From an uncultured Acetatifactor sp. (GTDB lineage: Bacteria > Bacillota > Clostridia > Lachnospirales > Lachnospiraceae), in assembly GCA_910585015.1 (NCBI GenBank), contig CAJUCT010000024.1, positions 5,954 to 69,953 on the forward strand: a DNA stretch of 64,000 bases, written 5' to 3'. Positions 53,451 to 62,430 of this stretch are shown piece after piece. The notes below the pieces were generated by a model. It was not told where the DNA came from and ran no database searches. It worked only from the letters and a program-made list of their open reading frames with translations. The position numbers and the translations under genes were made by a program. Every line of letters begins with the position of its first letter. The stretch's first letter is position 1.

Positions 53451-55331
53451 TTGAAGAACAAAAAATTATTAGCAAGCCTTTTGGCAGGCGCCATGGTACT
53501 TTCCCTTGCGGCCTGCGGAGAAGAGCCGTCGGGCAGCAGTTCTGTGGAGGAATCCACCTCCGAGGTACAGCAGTCCGCCGAGGCGGAGCCCACAGCGGAG
53601 CCGGCCCCTGAGGCTGCGCCCGCAAGCATTGACTTTGAGGACGGCAATATGGGATTTGTGGCGCCCTACATGCAGATGGCAAACGCCGCGGACATTGAAC
53701 TGGCCGTCGTGGACTACAACGGCAGCAAGGCTCTGGAGGTAAAGAATCTGTCAGGGGACATTCCTTATGTGGCATTTGATGCCACCAGTCTGCTGGGGGC
53801 GGACGTGGCGAAGGTTGCAAGCATGGAAGCTGATGTGGCCGTCACCTATGAAAACGGAACGTTCAATGCCGTGGAGGGAAGAATTCTGGCCTGGAGCGGC
53901 GAGGATCGCAACGAGACCTATGATGACTGGTCCGTATATCTGGAGTCCAAAAACCCCAACAAAGCCGTGGCTACATTAGATGAAGGGGAGGAGTTTGTGG
54001 CGGATGCCGGCAATATCTTTATCCTGAATCTGACCACCGACAACGGCGCCAATGACGGCAATGGCAATGCCACTATGTACATTGATAATATCCGTTTCCT
54101 GGATGCTTCCGGTAATCTGCTGACCGCGGACAGCACAGTGGCGTTTGCAGCGCCGGAAGGCTTTGAAAGCAGCGGTGTGGATATGTCCAATCTGGCGGTG
54201 CTTACCAATGTGGTGGAGTTTGACGGTTTTGCTGCCAGCGCGGGCGAATGGGCCCAGGCGGGCTTTACCATGCCTCAGGAAATCATTGATGCTCTGGTTC
54301 CCGGTTCCGTGGTTGAAATCAGCTACAGCAGTGAAAGCGGAGATATGTGGATCGTTATGAACGAGGCCCAGGCAGGCTGGATGAGAGTAGGCCAGCCGGG
54401 CGGTGAAGGAACTCCCGCATATTACAACAATTCCAAGAATGTAGCGCAGATTACTTACGAGCAGCTGGCGGCGCTGTGCGGTGATGATGTATCCACTTGG
54501 GGAAGCACCATGCAGTGTGAGTCCTCCAGCCCTTGGGAAGTATTCAGTGTGAAGGTCGGCCAGGCGGCTCCTGTCTATGCATTGAGCAATACCGTGAACT
54601 TTGAAGGCTTCGCGACCAGCGCAGGCGAATGGGCCCAGGCAGGCTTTACCATGCCTCAGGAAATCATTGACGCCCTGGTTCCCGGTTCCGTGGTTGAGAT
54701 CAGCTACAGCAGTGAAAGCGGAGATATGTGGATCGTTATGAACGAGGCCCAGGCAGGCTGGATGAGAGTAGGCCAGCCGGGCGGTGAGGGAACTCCCGCC
54801 GTGATGGACGGCAGCAAGAGTTATGTTACTTATGAGCAGCTGGCAGCGCTGTGCGGTGATGACGTGTCCACCTGGGGAAGCACCATGCAGTGCGAATCCT
54901 CCGGCGCCTGGGAGGTATATTCCGTCAGAGTCGGCACCGCGTCCACTTTTAAGATGAACAACAATCAGGTGAATTTTGAAGGCTTTGCAACCAGCGCAGG
55001 TGAGTGGGCCCAGGAGGGCTTTGATATGCCTCAGGAGATTATTGACGCTCTTGTACCCGGTTCCGTAGTGAACATCAGCTACACCAGCGAGGACGGCACC
55101 ATGTGGATTGTAATGCCCGATGCGGCGGCAGGCTGGATGAGAGTAGGCCAGCCGGGCGGTGAAGGAACTCCCGGAGCGGCAAACGGCAGTGTCTGCCAGA
55201 TTACTTATGAGCAGATTGCGGCTCTGTGCGGCGAAGACAAGTCCACCTGGGGCGCAAGAATGCAGTGCGAAGCATCCAGCGCATGGGAAGTTTACAGTGT
55301 AACCGTAGGACAGACTCCCGATGCCGAGTAA
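53451..55331 (+). CDS. Lipoprotein with CBM-like domain and three ~125-residue tandem repeats
   Basis: 626 residues. The lipobox is LAAC (Cys about 22), followed by a Ser/Glu/Pro/Ala linker to about residue 62. A beta-rich module follows (DFEDGNMGFVAPYMQM ... TMYIDNIRFLD). Three tandem repeats start near residues 250, 377 and 503, with repeat spacing of 127 and 125 codons. Each has FEGFATSAGEWAQ, MPQEIIDALVPGSVVEISYSS, GWMRVGQPGGEGTP and TYEQLAALCGDD. Repeats 1 and 2 are almost identical in DNA. Repeated aromatic-rich beta modules suggest multivalent glycan binding (inference). The start TTG 53451 is preferred, with GGAGG 10 nt upstream. Between permease pair 2 and its likely binding protein. 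Confidence 0.8.
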   Translation: MKNKKLLASLLAGAMVLSLAACGEEPSGSSSVEESTSEVQQSAEAEPTAEPAPEAAPASIDFEDGNMGFVAPYMQMANAADIELAVVDYNGSKALEVKNLSGDIPYVAFDATSLLGADVAKVASMEADVAVTYENGTFNAVEGRILAWSGEDRNETYDDWSVYLESKNPNKAVATLDEGEEFVADAGNIFILNLTTDNGANDGNGNATMYIDNIRFLDASGNLLTADSTVAFAAPEGFESSGVDMSNLAVLTNVVEFDGFAASAGEWAQAGFTMPQEIIDALVPGSVVEISYSSESGDMWIVMNEAQAGWMRVGQPGGEGTPAYYNNSKNVAQITYEQLAALCGDDVSTWGSTMQCESSSPWEVFSVKVGQAAPVYALSNTVNFEGFATSAGEWAQAGFTMPQEIIDALVPGSVVEISYSSESGDMWIVMNEAQAGWMRVGQPGGEGTPAVMDGSKSYVTYEQLAALCGDDVSTWGSTMQCESSGAWEVYSVRVGTASTFKMNNNQVNFEGFATSAGEWAQEGFDMPQEIIDALVPGSVVNISYTSEDGTMWIVMPDAAAGWMRVGQPGGEGTPGAANGSVCQITYEQIAALCGEDKSTWGARMQCEASSAWEVYSVTVGQTPDAE

Positions 55332-55357
55332 TGTGCGGATAGTGTGAGAAGAAAGCG

Positions 55358-55381
55358 CCGGCATCCGTAACCGGGTGCCGG
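55358..55381 (+). other. Intra-operon hairpin before the second solute-binding protein
   Basis: CCGGCATCC (55358-55366) can pair with GGGTGCCGG (55373-55381), with one G-T pair, in the 143-bp gap before the SBP gene. There is no T-run, so a transcript-stability or processing element is more likely than a terminator. Confidence 0.4.
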
Positions 55382-55474
55382 TACCTATAGAACAGCGGAT
55401 TCCCGTGACAGTACCGCGTACTTGCAGGTCGACAGGGAAACTGCGAAACAAACTGAAAGGAGTAGTTAAAAAGA

Positions 55475-57022
55475 ATGAAAAACGTGAAAAAGTTACTGGC
55501 TCTGGGTCTTGCAAGCGCTATGACGTTGTCTCTGGCATCCTGCGGCAACGAAAACAACAATCCCGCTACCGGCAATGAGGGGAGCAATGCCTCCAATGTG
55601 ACAGAGAATAGCTCCGGTGCGGGGAGCACCGAGAACAATACGCCCAGCGGAACTTCCGCGGACGGAAAGAGAATTATCAATATTGGTACATGGTGGGCGC
55701 AGCACTATGACAGCGGCGATACCGCGCTTGAGGACAGTGAGGACTACGCGAACTCCATTGACAAGGAAGGCGACGATGAGGCAAAGCTGGAGGAAAACGC
55801 GCTTAACCGTCAGATTTTCGAGTGGAAATTTGCCAATGTTGACACCCTTGAGCAGAAGTACAATATCGAATTTTACTGGAAGAATCTGACTTTCACCGGT
55901 GTGCAGGAGTCTATCAACACCTCCATCCTGGCAGGTACTCCCGACTGCGATATTTACTTGGTGGACTTGGGCATGGCACTGCCTGCGCAGATGAATGGTC
56001 TGGCGCTTGACTTAAAGACTGTACTGCCTGCGGACGCGGATGTGTTTACTGACCAGAAGATCATTTCCTATATGGATTTGGGAGATGGCAAGGTAAGTAT
56101 CTTAAAGAGGGTGGAAGCGCAGTCCGCTGTAGAGGCTACTTATCCTCTGGCCTTCAACATGCAGATACTGGAGGATTACAATCTGGAAGATCCCCGTGAT
56201 CTGTATGCCAGAGGCGAGTGGACCTGGGATATCTTCAACCAGTACTGCCAGACTTTGACCGATGATACGGATGGCGATGGACAGATCGATCAGTATGGCT
56301 ACTGCGGCTATGAGTTTGAGACCTTCGAGAATCTGATGATGAGCAACGGCGCGTCCATCGCCACCGGCAAGACCCAGACGCTGGATTCCGCCGGAGTAGG
56401 CGAGGCTTTGCAGCAGATGTATGATATGTACAATGTCTACAATGTATGCTATCCCTACGACTTTGAGGGTAATGCATCCGACAGCATGAGAAATCAGTAT
56501 ACCCAGGGCAATATCGGTTTCTTCCCCATGGCGGCATGGATTTCCGCCGGCAATGGCGACTATGACTGGGACGGCAGCATCGGCTATACCCTGCCTTTTG
56601 ATATCGCGTATGTACAGTGGCCTGTAGGTCCTTCCGGCAACCAGGAGACCAACGCAGGTAAGAACCAGACCTCCGGCGAGTTCTATATTATTCCCGCGGG
56701 TGTCAAGGATCCGGAGACAGTTTATGACTTCCTGTATGATTACTGGAACTGGGGGCCGGATGAGGAGACCACTGCCGAGTACAGAGATAACAGAGCCGCT
56801 CTGAACTGGTGGTACAGTGTAACTGCCAAGAACGCGGATCTGCAGGAGCAGAATTTTGCGGTTATGAATGATATTGGTTCCAGAACTATATTTGATTTGT
56901 GGAACAGTATGGGCATTTCCTATGATTTCATATCCCTGATCAGAGGCGAGGTTACTCCCGCGCAGTTCCAGGAGACCTACAAGCAGCAGATTCAGGATGG
57001 CCTGGATGCTTACTTTAAGTAA
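55475..57022 (+). CDS. Carbohydrate ABC transporter substrate-binding lipoprotein (system 2)
   Basis: 515 residues. The signal peptide ends in LASC (Cys about 23) with an Asn/Ser/Thr/Gly-rich linker. The family-1 solute-binding fold follows: INIGTWWAQHYD, EWKFANVDTLEQKYNIEFYWKNLTF, EDYNLEDPRDLYARGEWTWDIFNQY and an EF-hand-like calcium loop DDTDGDGQIDQYGYCGYE near residue 263. The C-terminus is typical. GGAG precedes the ATG by 10 nt. It is the last gene before a strong terminator, so high expression relative to the permeases is plausible. Confidence 0.9.
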   Translation: MKNVKKLLALGLASAMTLSLASCGNENNNPATGNEGSNASNVTENSSGAGSTENNTPSGTSADGKRIINIGTWWAQHYDSGDTALEDSEDYANSIDKEGDDEAKLEENALNRQIFEWKFANVDTLEQKYNIEFYWKNLTFTGVQESINTSILAGTPDCDIYLVDLGMALPAQMNGLALDLKTVLPADADVFTDQKIISYMDLGDGKVSILKRVEAQSAVEATYPLAFNMQILEDYNLEDPRDLYARGEWTWDIFNQYCQTLTDDTDGDGQIDQYGYCGYEFETFENLMMSNGASIATGKTQTLDSAGVGEALQQMYDMYNVYNVCYPYDFEGNASDSMRNQYTQGNIGFFPMAAWISAGNGDYDWDGSIGYTLPFDIAYVQWPVGPSGNQETNAGKNQTSGEFYIIPAGVKDPETVYDFLYDYWNWGPDEETTAEYRDNRAALNWWYSVTAKNADLQEQNFAVMNDIGSRTIFDLWNSMGISYDFISLIRGEVTPAQFQETYKQQIQDGLDAYFK

Positions 57023-57061
57023 GACCATACCAATAAGAACGTGATTACTAGTTAGTCCCTG

Positions 57062-57097
57062 GGCAACCGGCCGAGGTTCCTGGCCGGTTGCCTTTTT
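57062..57097 (+). terminator. Rho-independent terminator of the mannan operon
   Basis: GGCAACCGGCC (57062-57072) and GGCCGGTTGCC (57082-57092) form a perfect 11-bp GC-rich stem with a 9-nt loop followed by TTTTT. It ends the 39566-57022 gene run and separates GH130. Confidence 0.92.
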
Positions 57098-57148
57098 AAA
57101 CCAATTTTATGGCATTTTATTAATGTGGAAAGGCATGGTACCAGCAAT

Positions 57149-58171
57149 ATGAGCGATATTAAGATGATAGCTCCTGCCGTAAAGAATGTTCCCTGGCAGG
57201 AAAAGCCCGAAGGAATTAAGGGCGCTCCGATCTGGAGATACAGCGAGAACCCCATTATTGGCCGAAACCCTGTGGAGGGCGTGGCCCGTATTTTTAACAG
57301 TGCAGTGATGCCCTATGGCAATGAGTTCATCGGCGTGTTCCGGGGCGAGCAGACTAATGGCATCCCCTACATCTATCTGGGAAGGAGCAAGGATGCGATT
57401 CACTGGGATTTTGAGAAGAATAAGATTCCCTTTGTGGACGAGGAGGGAAATCCCTTTATGCCTATCTATGCCTATGACCCCAGATTGGTTAAGGTGGAGG
57501 ACACCTATTACATTATCTGGTGCCAGGATTTCTACGGCGCATCCATCGGCATGGCGAAGACCACAGATTTCAAGACCTTCGTAAGGCTGGAAAACCCTTT
57601 TATTCCCTTTAACAGGAATGCGGTGCTTTTCCCCCGCAAGATTAACGGCAACTTTGTGATGCTGTCTCGTCCTTCCGACAGCGGACATACTCCTTTTGGA
57701 GACATCTTCCTGAGTGAGAGTCCGGATATGGTGTACTGGGGCAAGCACAGGCACGTGATGGGCCGGGGCCGGGAATGGTGGGAGTCCGTGAAGATCGGCG
57801 GCGGCGCCGCTCCCATTGAGACCAGCGAAGGGTGGCTGCTGTTCTACCACGGTGTCAGCGGCACCTGCAACGGTCTGGTGTACAGCATCGGCGGCGCAAT
57901 CCTGGATCTGGACAATCCGTCCATTGTGAAGTACCGCTGTGAGACCTTCCTGCTGACGCCGGAGGAGTGGTATGAGGAGAGGGGATTTGTCCCCAATGTG
58001 ACTTTCCCCTGCGCTACCATCCATGATCCTGTAAGCGGAAAGATTGCTATTTATTATGGCTGCGCGGACAGCTATGTTGGGCTGGCGTTCTGCTATTTTG
58101 ACGAGATCGTGGATTATATCAAGGAGCACAGTGTGGTGACTCAGGAGGATACTGAGATCGGCAAGAGATAA
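57149..58171 (+). CDS. GH130 beta-mannoside phosphorylase
   Basis: About 340 residues. A five-bladed propeller layout with NPIIGRNPVEGVARIFNSAVM, FRGEQTNG, and the catalytic-Asp strand MPIYAYDPRLVKVEDTYYI (D110) is seen. SRPSDSGHTPFGDIFLS and KIGGGAAPIETSEGWLLFYHG (phosphate/sugar contacts) follow. GH130 enzymes phosphorolyse beta-1,4-mannosyl-glucose or mannooligosaccharides to mannose-1-phosphate. No signal peptide, so cytosolic, the expected partner of an outer GH26 mannanase. The start is uncertain: ATG 57149 has GGAAAGG 15 nt upstream, GTG 57125 is also in frame. A terminator precedes it, so it needs its own promoter or read-through. Confidence 0.9.
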   Translation: MSDIKMIAPAVKNVPWQEKPEGIKGAPIWRYSENPIIGRNPVEGVARIFNSAVMPYGNEFIGVFRGEQTNGIPYIYLGRSKDAIHWDFEKNKIPFVDEEGNPFMPIYAYDPRLVKVEDTYYIIWCQDFYGASIGMAKTTDFKTFVRLENPFIPFNRNAVLFPRKINGNFVMLSRPSDSGHTPFGDIFLSESPDMVYWGKHRHVMGRGREWWESVKIGGGAAPIETSEGWLLFYHGVSGTCNGLVYSIGGAILDLDNPSIVKYRCETFLLTPEEWYEERGFVPNVTFPCATIHDPVSGKIAIYYGCADSYVGLAFCYFDEIVDYIKEHSVVTQEDTEIGKR

Positions 58172-58185
58172 ATACTGAATGAAAG

Positions 58186-58222
58186 AGCGGGAGACAAAGG
58201 TTGGCATGTTTCCCGCTTTTTT
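58186..58222 (+). terminator. Terminator after GH130
   Basis: AGCGGGA (58186-58192) pairs with TCCCGCT (58211-58217), followed by a run of T (58217-58222). The loop is 18 nt, so it is weaker than the 57062 one. Confidence 0.7.
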
Positions 58223-58507
58223 ATATGTTGGAAGTGAGTTGTTTACAAACATAAGCGAAAACACAATATTATAAACGAGGTTTTAAAAAACAGTTTACAA
58301 ACATAACAAAATATGATATAGTATATTGCATAATACAACATAGGCACCAACTAATACATACCTTTATTACTAAATTTCATATTATGAGTATTGGGGTCTC
58401 AATTTTTTACAAAATTTTCAGCAGAAAACAGATAGCAAGGTACTATTTGTACTTACATAGATATTATATCATGCATGGTAAATATAATAAAAAATGGAGG
58501 TAGAATC
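58223..58507. promoter_or_regulatory. AT-rich regulatory region with 14-bp direct repeat before the small secreted gene
   Basis: GTTTACAAACATAA occurs at 58241-58254 and again at 58293-58306, 52 bp apart, which is about five helical turns. The core GTTTACAAAC is itself a short dyad. The rest is AT-rich with several TATA-like boxes (near 58313 and 58466) and no gene. A pair of regulator sites for the 58508 gene or the region is likely; the protein is unknown. Confidence 0.5.
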
Positions 58508-58759
58508 ATGAAGAAGAAAATGGCTATACTTGCATTGACTGCCACAATGGTGTTCTCGGGACTGAGCATTACTGCGGCAGCGGCCGATTGCGGGCATCCG
58601 TCATCCACCACGTACTACGCGCAGGAGAATCGGGCAAGCAATTGTACACAGCATGGCGGTGGATGCAAAGATGTATACAATATCACGGCGGTAGTGTGCC
58701 ATTCCTGTGGAAGAACATTCCACAAGACAGAGACTTACAGCCATACCGTCCATAATTAA
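58508..58759 (+). CDS. Small secreted Cys/His-rich protein, unknown
   Basis: 83 residues. A Sec signal (KKKMAILALTATMVFSGLSITAAAA) leaves a mature part of about 56 residues. It contains CGHP, NCTQHGGGC, VVCHSCGRTFHKTETYSH, and so five Cys and several His. The CHSCG..FH core resembles half of a zinc ribbon; disulfides are the alternative outside the cell. I do not recognise a family. GGAGG lies 7 nt before ATG 58508 (an ATG at 58475 is spurious). It is separated from neighbours by non-coding DNA and has its own regulatory region. Confidence 0.65.
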   Translation: MKKKMAILALTATMVFSGLSITAAAADCGHPSSTTYYAQENRASNCTQHGGGCKDVYNITAVVCHSCGRTFHKTETYSHTVHN

Positions 58760-58897
58760 CACTTTCTTTGCACTATATCTGTTGAAACACCGGATTGGAA
58801 GTACATGGAATTGTATGACAAGGCCGACATGAGGGATCCGAGAAATGTGAAATCAGGATCCCCTGTGCCGGCTATCTTAGCATAGAGGGGATCTATA
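58760..58897 (+). other. Gap with a coding-like relic
   Basis: In frame after the TAA of the small gene, codons to TAG near 58884 read TISVETPDWKYMELYDKAD then MRDPRNVKSGSPVPAILA. It looks like the end of a lost gene. No start or ribosome site. The AGGGGATC just before 58898 serves as a weak ribosome site for the next gene. Confidence 0.3.
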
Positions 58898-61339
58898 ATG
58901 GGGAAAAAAATTTATATTAAGTTGATGTTGCTTTGTATGTTATTGGGAATGGCAGGCTGTGGAGAGGAGGAAACCCCCACGGATCTGCCGGTAAATTCTG
59001 CTGTAAACCCGTTTGTGGAGTCACAGGAAACGGAGATCTCTTCCGAGCCTGATGTGGAAATAGACAGATCCGGTTTTGACTGGAGAGAGGGCGGATGGAA
59101 GTGGAGCAGTCCGAAGGGCCAGGGGGAGACGCTGTATGTAAGCGGATACACGGATGAACTTTCGGGCGAAGTGGATTTTGAATATGAAACTAGACAAAAT
59201 ATTGATATAAAAAGTTATGGTTCCTTCATCTGTAAACTGGAAGTGCTGACCACCGGGGACGCAGTCCCGCGGTATTTTTTAAACCGCTATGACGGAGATA
59301 CGGGGGAGAGCATTTATGTGGAACTGGATATGGACAGTCTGTTGGGAGGCGAGGAAAGGGCTGAGATAAGGGAGTTCGATATTCGCAATGGGGAGGAATA
59401 TGTATTTTTCAGAGCGACTTATGAAGAGGGGTACAATTTTTCTTTAGATGGCAGTTATGATCTTGAAAATGAGGATTTACTCTGCGGTTTGAAAGCGGTA
59501 CATACAGATCTGGAAGGGAATGTTCAAAAGACGGTGGATCTATTTCCGGGAATGCTGGAAAGCCAGTTTGCAACGCGTAAAGGGTGGAAGGCTCTTCGGA
59601 TCCTTCAAGTGGATGAGCAGGGCAATTACTATATGGTTGGATTGGAAAACGCTGCCCGAATGGTCCTGGTACTGAATGCGGAGGGAAAGGAAGCCTGCAT
59701 TATGGAACCATATCCTGCCGGTACTGTGGAAGAGGGAGACTGGGGAAATGAAAGAATTGTGTCCTACGTGAAAAGCCCGGACGGAATCCCTATTTTCTAT
59801 CTGGCACATCGCGCCCGGTCGGAGACATCTCTGTTTACATATGATCAGCAGAAGAATGAGCAGAAACAGCTTATGCTGCTGCCTCAATATTATCTGTTTG
59901 ACATGAAACCTTATATAACCGAGGAGGGCATATGCTATTATGCGGCAGGAGACGGCAAGCTGTACAGATGGGACCTTTACACCGGATCGTGCGTAAAGCT
60001 GATGAATTACGCCGTGGAGGACATAACCACCAGCACGGGCTGGCTGTGTCTGGCCCTCACGTCCCAGGGGCAGCTGATGATATGCGAGACAGAGGATGAC
60101 GGATTTGCTTCCATCTACCTTTTGGACAAAGAAGAACCTTCCCCGGGAGAGGCGCTGAAAATAGTCAGTCTGACGTCCAATTGCTCAAGGCTGCAGGCGG
60201 TGACGGCGGACTATAGCAGAAAACACCGGGAAGACAGCATTGTGGTGGAGTATGGACAAGAGGACGGGGAAGCCTACAGGAATCGGATTATGGCGGATCT
60301 GACGGCAGGCAGCGGGCCGTCCGTCATGTATGTATCCCGGGAGGATATGGAAACCCTGTATGAAAAAGGACTGTTGGAGGATCTAACGGATTTGCTGGAT
60401 CCGAAAATCGAGGATGAGATTTTTCCGGGCATACTGGACTGCGGTAAAATAGAGGGAAAACAGATTGGATTTGCCTTGAATGCGCAGCTGCGGACTATGA
60501 TGGTAAACAGGGATATTTGGGACGGGGACAATTGGAAACTGGAAGATGTGATTGCCCTGCTGGATCAGGAAGAAATACGGACGGATCTGAGGGCACTGGT
60601 AGCCACGGCTGTGGGTCCCTATGGAGGCAGCGGTATATTCGAGCACCTGGTGCTGCAGGATCTGTCTCACAGTCCTTTTCTGGATCTGGAGCAGGGTACC
60701 TGCTATTTTGACACGGAGGAGTTTATCAAAATATTGGAGTTATGCAAACAGTATGGGGCTATGGTGGTAACTGAGGAGGATGCGGCGGCCATGATGCATG
60801 AGGGCAGGGCTCTGGCCTATGTGGCCGACATCCGAGACGCCAATACCTTTTGCCACAGGATGAGTGAACTGGGCGACAACTTCTACTGTGTGGGATATCC
60901 CACGGAAGGAGACTGCGGAAGCTACTGGGATTGCGAGTACTTTCTGGTTATGCGCAAGGGCGCTGACTGCCGGGATACGGTAAAGGGGCTGATGGAACTT
61001 TTGTATAGCCTGCGGCAGCAAAGAAAGGAGAATAATCCGTTGAACCGCAGGGTATATGTGGATATGAATTATAGGGATCCCAGTCATCCTGATTATACGT
61101 ACATATACGGGGGACAGGGGCGCTATATGGCTATGAAGGCAAAGGCCGACGGCAGTTCCCAGGTAGGTGACTTTGTTGCGCTGGCGGACAGAAGTGTGCC
61201 TTATTACCATGGTTATGACACTATAGTGGACATTGTCAAGGAAGAGGCGGAAAGTTTCTTTTCCGGGGACAAGGACGCCGCCGCCGTGTCCGAAACCATT
61301 CAGAGCAGAGTGCGCCTGTATCTGGCGGAACAGAATTAA
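58898..61339 (+). CDS. Large lipoprotein with C-terminal extracellular solute-binding domain
   Basis: 813 residues. The lipobox is GMAGC (Cys about 21). The first ~400 residues look like a beta-propeller (YFLNRYDGDTGESIYVELDMD; LQVDEQGNYYMVGLENAARMVLVLNAEGK; GKLYRWDLYTGSCVKLM). A solute-binding domain follows from about residue 425 (LKIVSLTSNCSRLQAVTADYSRKHREDSIVVEYGQ; RIMADLTAGSGPSVMYVSREDMETLYEKGLLEDL). The combination is seen in unassigned Lachnospiraceae binding proteins without adjacent permeases. Ligand unknown. No permease is nearby. A relic of a second copy lies at 28475. Confidence 0.8.
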   Translation: MGKKIYIKLMLLCMLLGMAGCGEEETPTDLPVNSAVNPFVESQETEISSEPDVEIDRSGFDWREGGWKWSSPKGQGETLYVSGYTDELSGEVDFEYETRQNIDIKSYGSFICKLEVLTTGDAVPRYFLNRYDGDTGESIYVELDMDSLLGGEERAEIREFDIRNGEEYVFFRATYEEGYNFSLDGSYDLENEDLLCGLKAVHTDLEGNVQKTVDLFPGMLESQFATRKGWKALRILQVDEQGNYYMVGLENAARMVLVLNAEGKEACIMEPYPAGTVEEGDWGNERIVSYVKSPDGIPIFYLAHRARSETSLFTYDQQKNEQKQLMLLPQYYLFDMKPYITEEGICYYAAGDGKLYRWDLYTGSCVKLMNYAVEDITTSTGWLCLALTSQGQLMICETEDDGFASIYLLDKEEPSPGEALKIVSLTSNCSRLQAVTADYSRKHREDSIVVEYGQEDGEAYRNRIMADLTAGSGPSVMYVSREDMETLYEKGLLEDLTDLLDPKIEDEIFPGILDCGKIEGKQIGFALNAQLRTMMVNRDIWDGDNWKLEDVIALLDQEEIRTDLRALVATAVGPYGGSGIFEHLVLQDLSHSPFLDLEQGTCYFDTEEFIKILELCKQYGAMVVTEEDAAAMMHEGRALAYVADIRDANTFCHRMSELGDNFYCVGYPTEGDCGSYWDCEYFLVMRKGADCRDTVKGLMELLYSLRQQRKENNPLNRRVYVDMNYRDPSHPDYTYIYGGQGRYMAMKAKADGSSQVGDFVALADRSVPYYHGYDTIVDIVKEEAESFFSGDKDAAAVSETIQSRVRLYLAEQN

Positions 61340-61429
61340 AGGTATCCTTTTTTTGAAAAAGGGGCTTTCATAGTGACGTTTTATATTTTATAATGAATAT
61401 AATTAAAATACATATGGAGGCATGGTAAT

Positions 61430-62245
61430 ATGAGATTTGTGTACCCTGAGGGAAAGAAGAAGGCGCTGACCTTCAGCTATGATGACGGTCAGATTCATGA
61501 CAGAAAACTGGTGGATATTTTAAACCGGCACGGAATGAAGGGGACTTTCCACCTTAATTCGGGTAAGTTGGCCAAAGACAGGAACCATGATGTCTTTGTG
61601 TCTGCGGAGGAAGTGCCGGAATTGTATGCGGGCCATGAGGTGGCGGTCCATGGTGTACAGCACCGCAATCTTCCCACACTGACCAAAAATCAGGTGGTGT
61701 ACGAGGTGCTGGAGGATCGGAGGACACTGGAGAAAATCACCGGCAGTATGGTGCAGGGCATGTCTTATGCCTTTGGCAGTTACAGTGAGGAGATCATTGG
61801 CATACTGAGGAACCTGGGGATTAAATACTCCCGGACCGTCAATTCCACCAATGGCTTTTTTCCGCCCGCCGATTTTATGGCCTGGCATCCTACCTGTCAC
61901 CATAATGGCAGACTGATGGAATTGGGTCAGAATTTCCTGTCTGTTCCCGGCTATGTGGAACTGCCTCTGATGTATGTGTGGGGCCACAGCTTTGAGTTCG
62001 CCGGAAACGGAGACTGGAACGTGATAGAGGAGTTTGCGGAGTTGATGGAGGGTAAGGACGATATCTGGTATGCCACTAACAGGGAGATCTGCGATTATAT
62101 CCTGGCTGTGCGCAGCCTGGAATCCAGCGGGGACGGCCTGACGCTGAAGAATCCCACAGCCGTCAGCGTGTGGCTCAGCAAAGATGGCAGCCAGGAACTG
62201 GTGGAGATCCGCCCCGGGGAATGCGTCCATATAGGGGAGAGATAA
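61430..62245 (+). CDS. Polysaccharide deacetylase family protein (NodB homology, CE4)
   Basis: 271 residues. The NodB metal site is complete at its core: TFSYDDG (D18, D19) and H74-x3-H78 in VAVHGVQH. YAFGSYSEEIIGILRNLGIKYSRT fits motif 3, where R in the usual RxPY/G is changed, and WGHSFEF is motif 5-like. The predicted role is removal of N- or O-acetyl groups from a sugar polymer or oligosaccharide. There is no signal peptide, so it acts inside, possibly on imported acetylated mannooligosaccharides given the neighbouring locus (inference). A TATAAT at 61389-61394 is a possible -10; GGAGG precedes the ATG. Confidence 0.85.
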   Translation: MRFVYPEGKKKALTFSYDDGQIHDRKLVDILNRHGMKGTFHLNSGKLAKDRNHDVFVSAEEVPELYAGHEVAVHGVQHRNLPTLTKNQVVYEVLEDRRTLEKITGSMVQGMSYAFGSYSEEIIGILRNLGIKYSRTVNSTNGFFPPADFMAWHPTCHHNGRLMELGQNFLSVPGYVELPLMYVWGHSFEFAGNGDWNVIEEFAELMEGKDDIWYATNREICDYILAVRSLESSGDGLTLKNPTAVSVWLSKDGSQELVEIRPGECVHIGER

Positions 62246-62348
62246 AAAGAGAATATATTTCTCATAAAGCCATTTTATAGGTGGCAGGTGTGAATCTTAC
62301 AGAGATAGATGAAATCAAAGAGCAGTCAACCACATAACAGCAACTAAA

Positions 62349-62396
62349 AACAAGGTATAAAGTCAAAATTAAATTATTAAAACTTTATACCTTGTT
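62349..62396. terminator. Bidirectional terminator between deacetylase and murG
   Basis: AACAAGGTATAAAGT (62349-62363) and ACTTTATACCTTGTT (62382-62396) are perfect 15-bp inverted repeats with an AT loop. Convergent genes flank it; short T/A tracts lie on either side. Confidence 0.75.
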
Positions 62397-62430
62397 GTAT
62401 TATGGCGATAAGTACACCCAAACTATGGGT

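Noticed and set aside
57107..58264. 385-codon minus-strand frame
   Set aside because: Antisense of GH130 and spans both flanking terminators.
58833..58862. GGGATCC...GGATCCC hairpin
   Set aside because: Only 7 bp with a 16-nt loop, no T-run, close to a start codon; could be chance.
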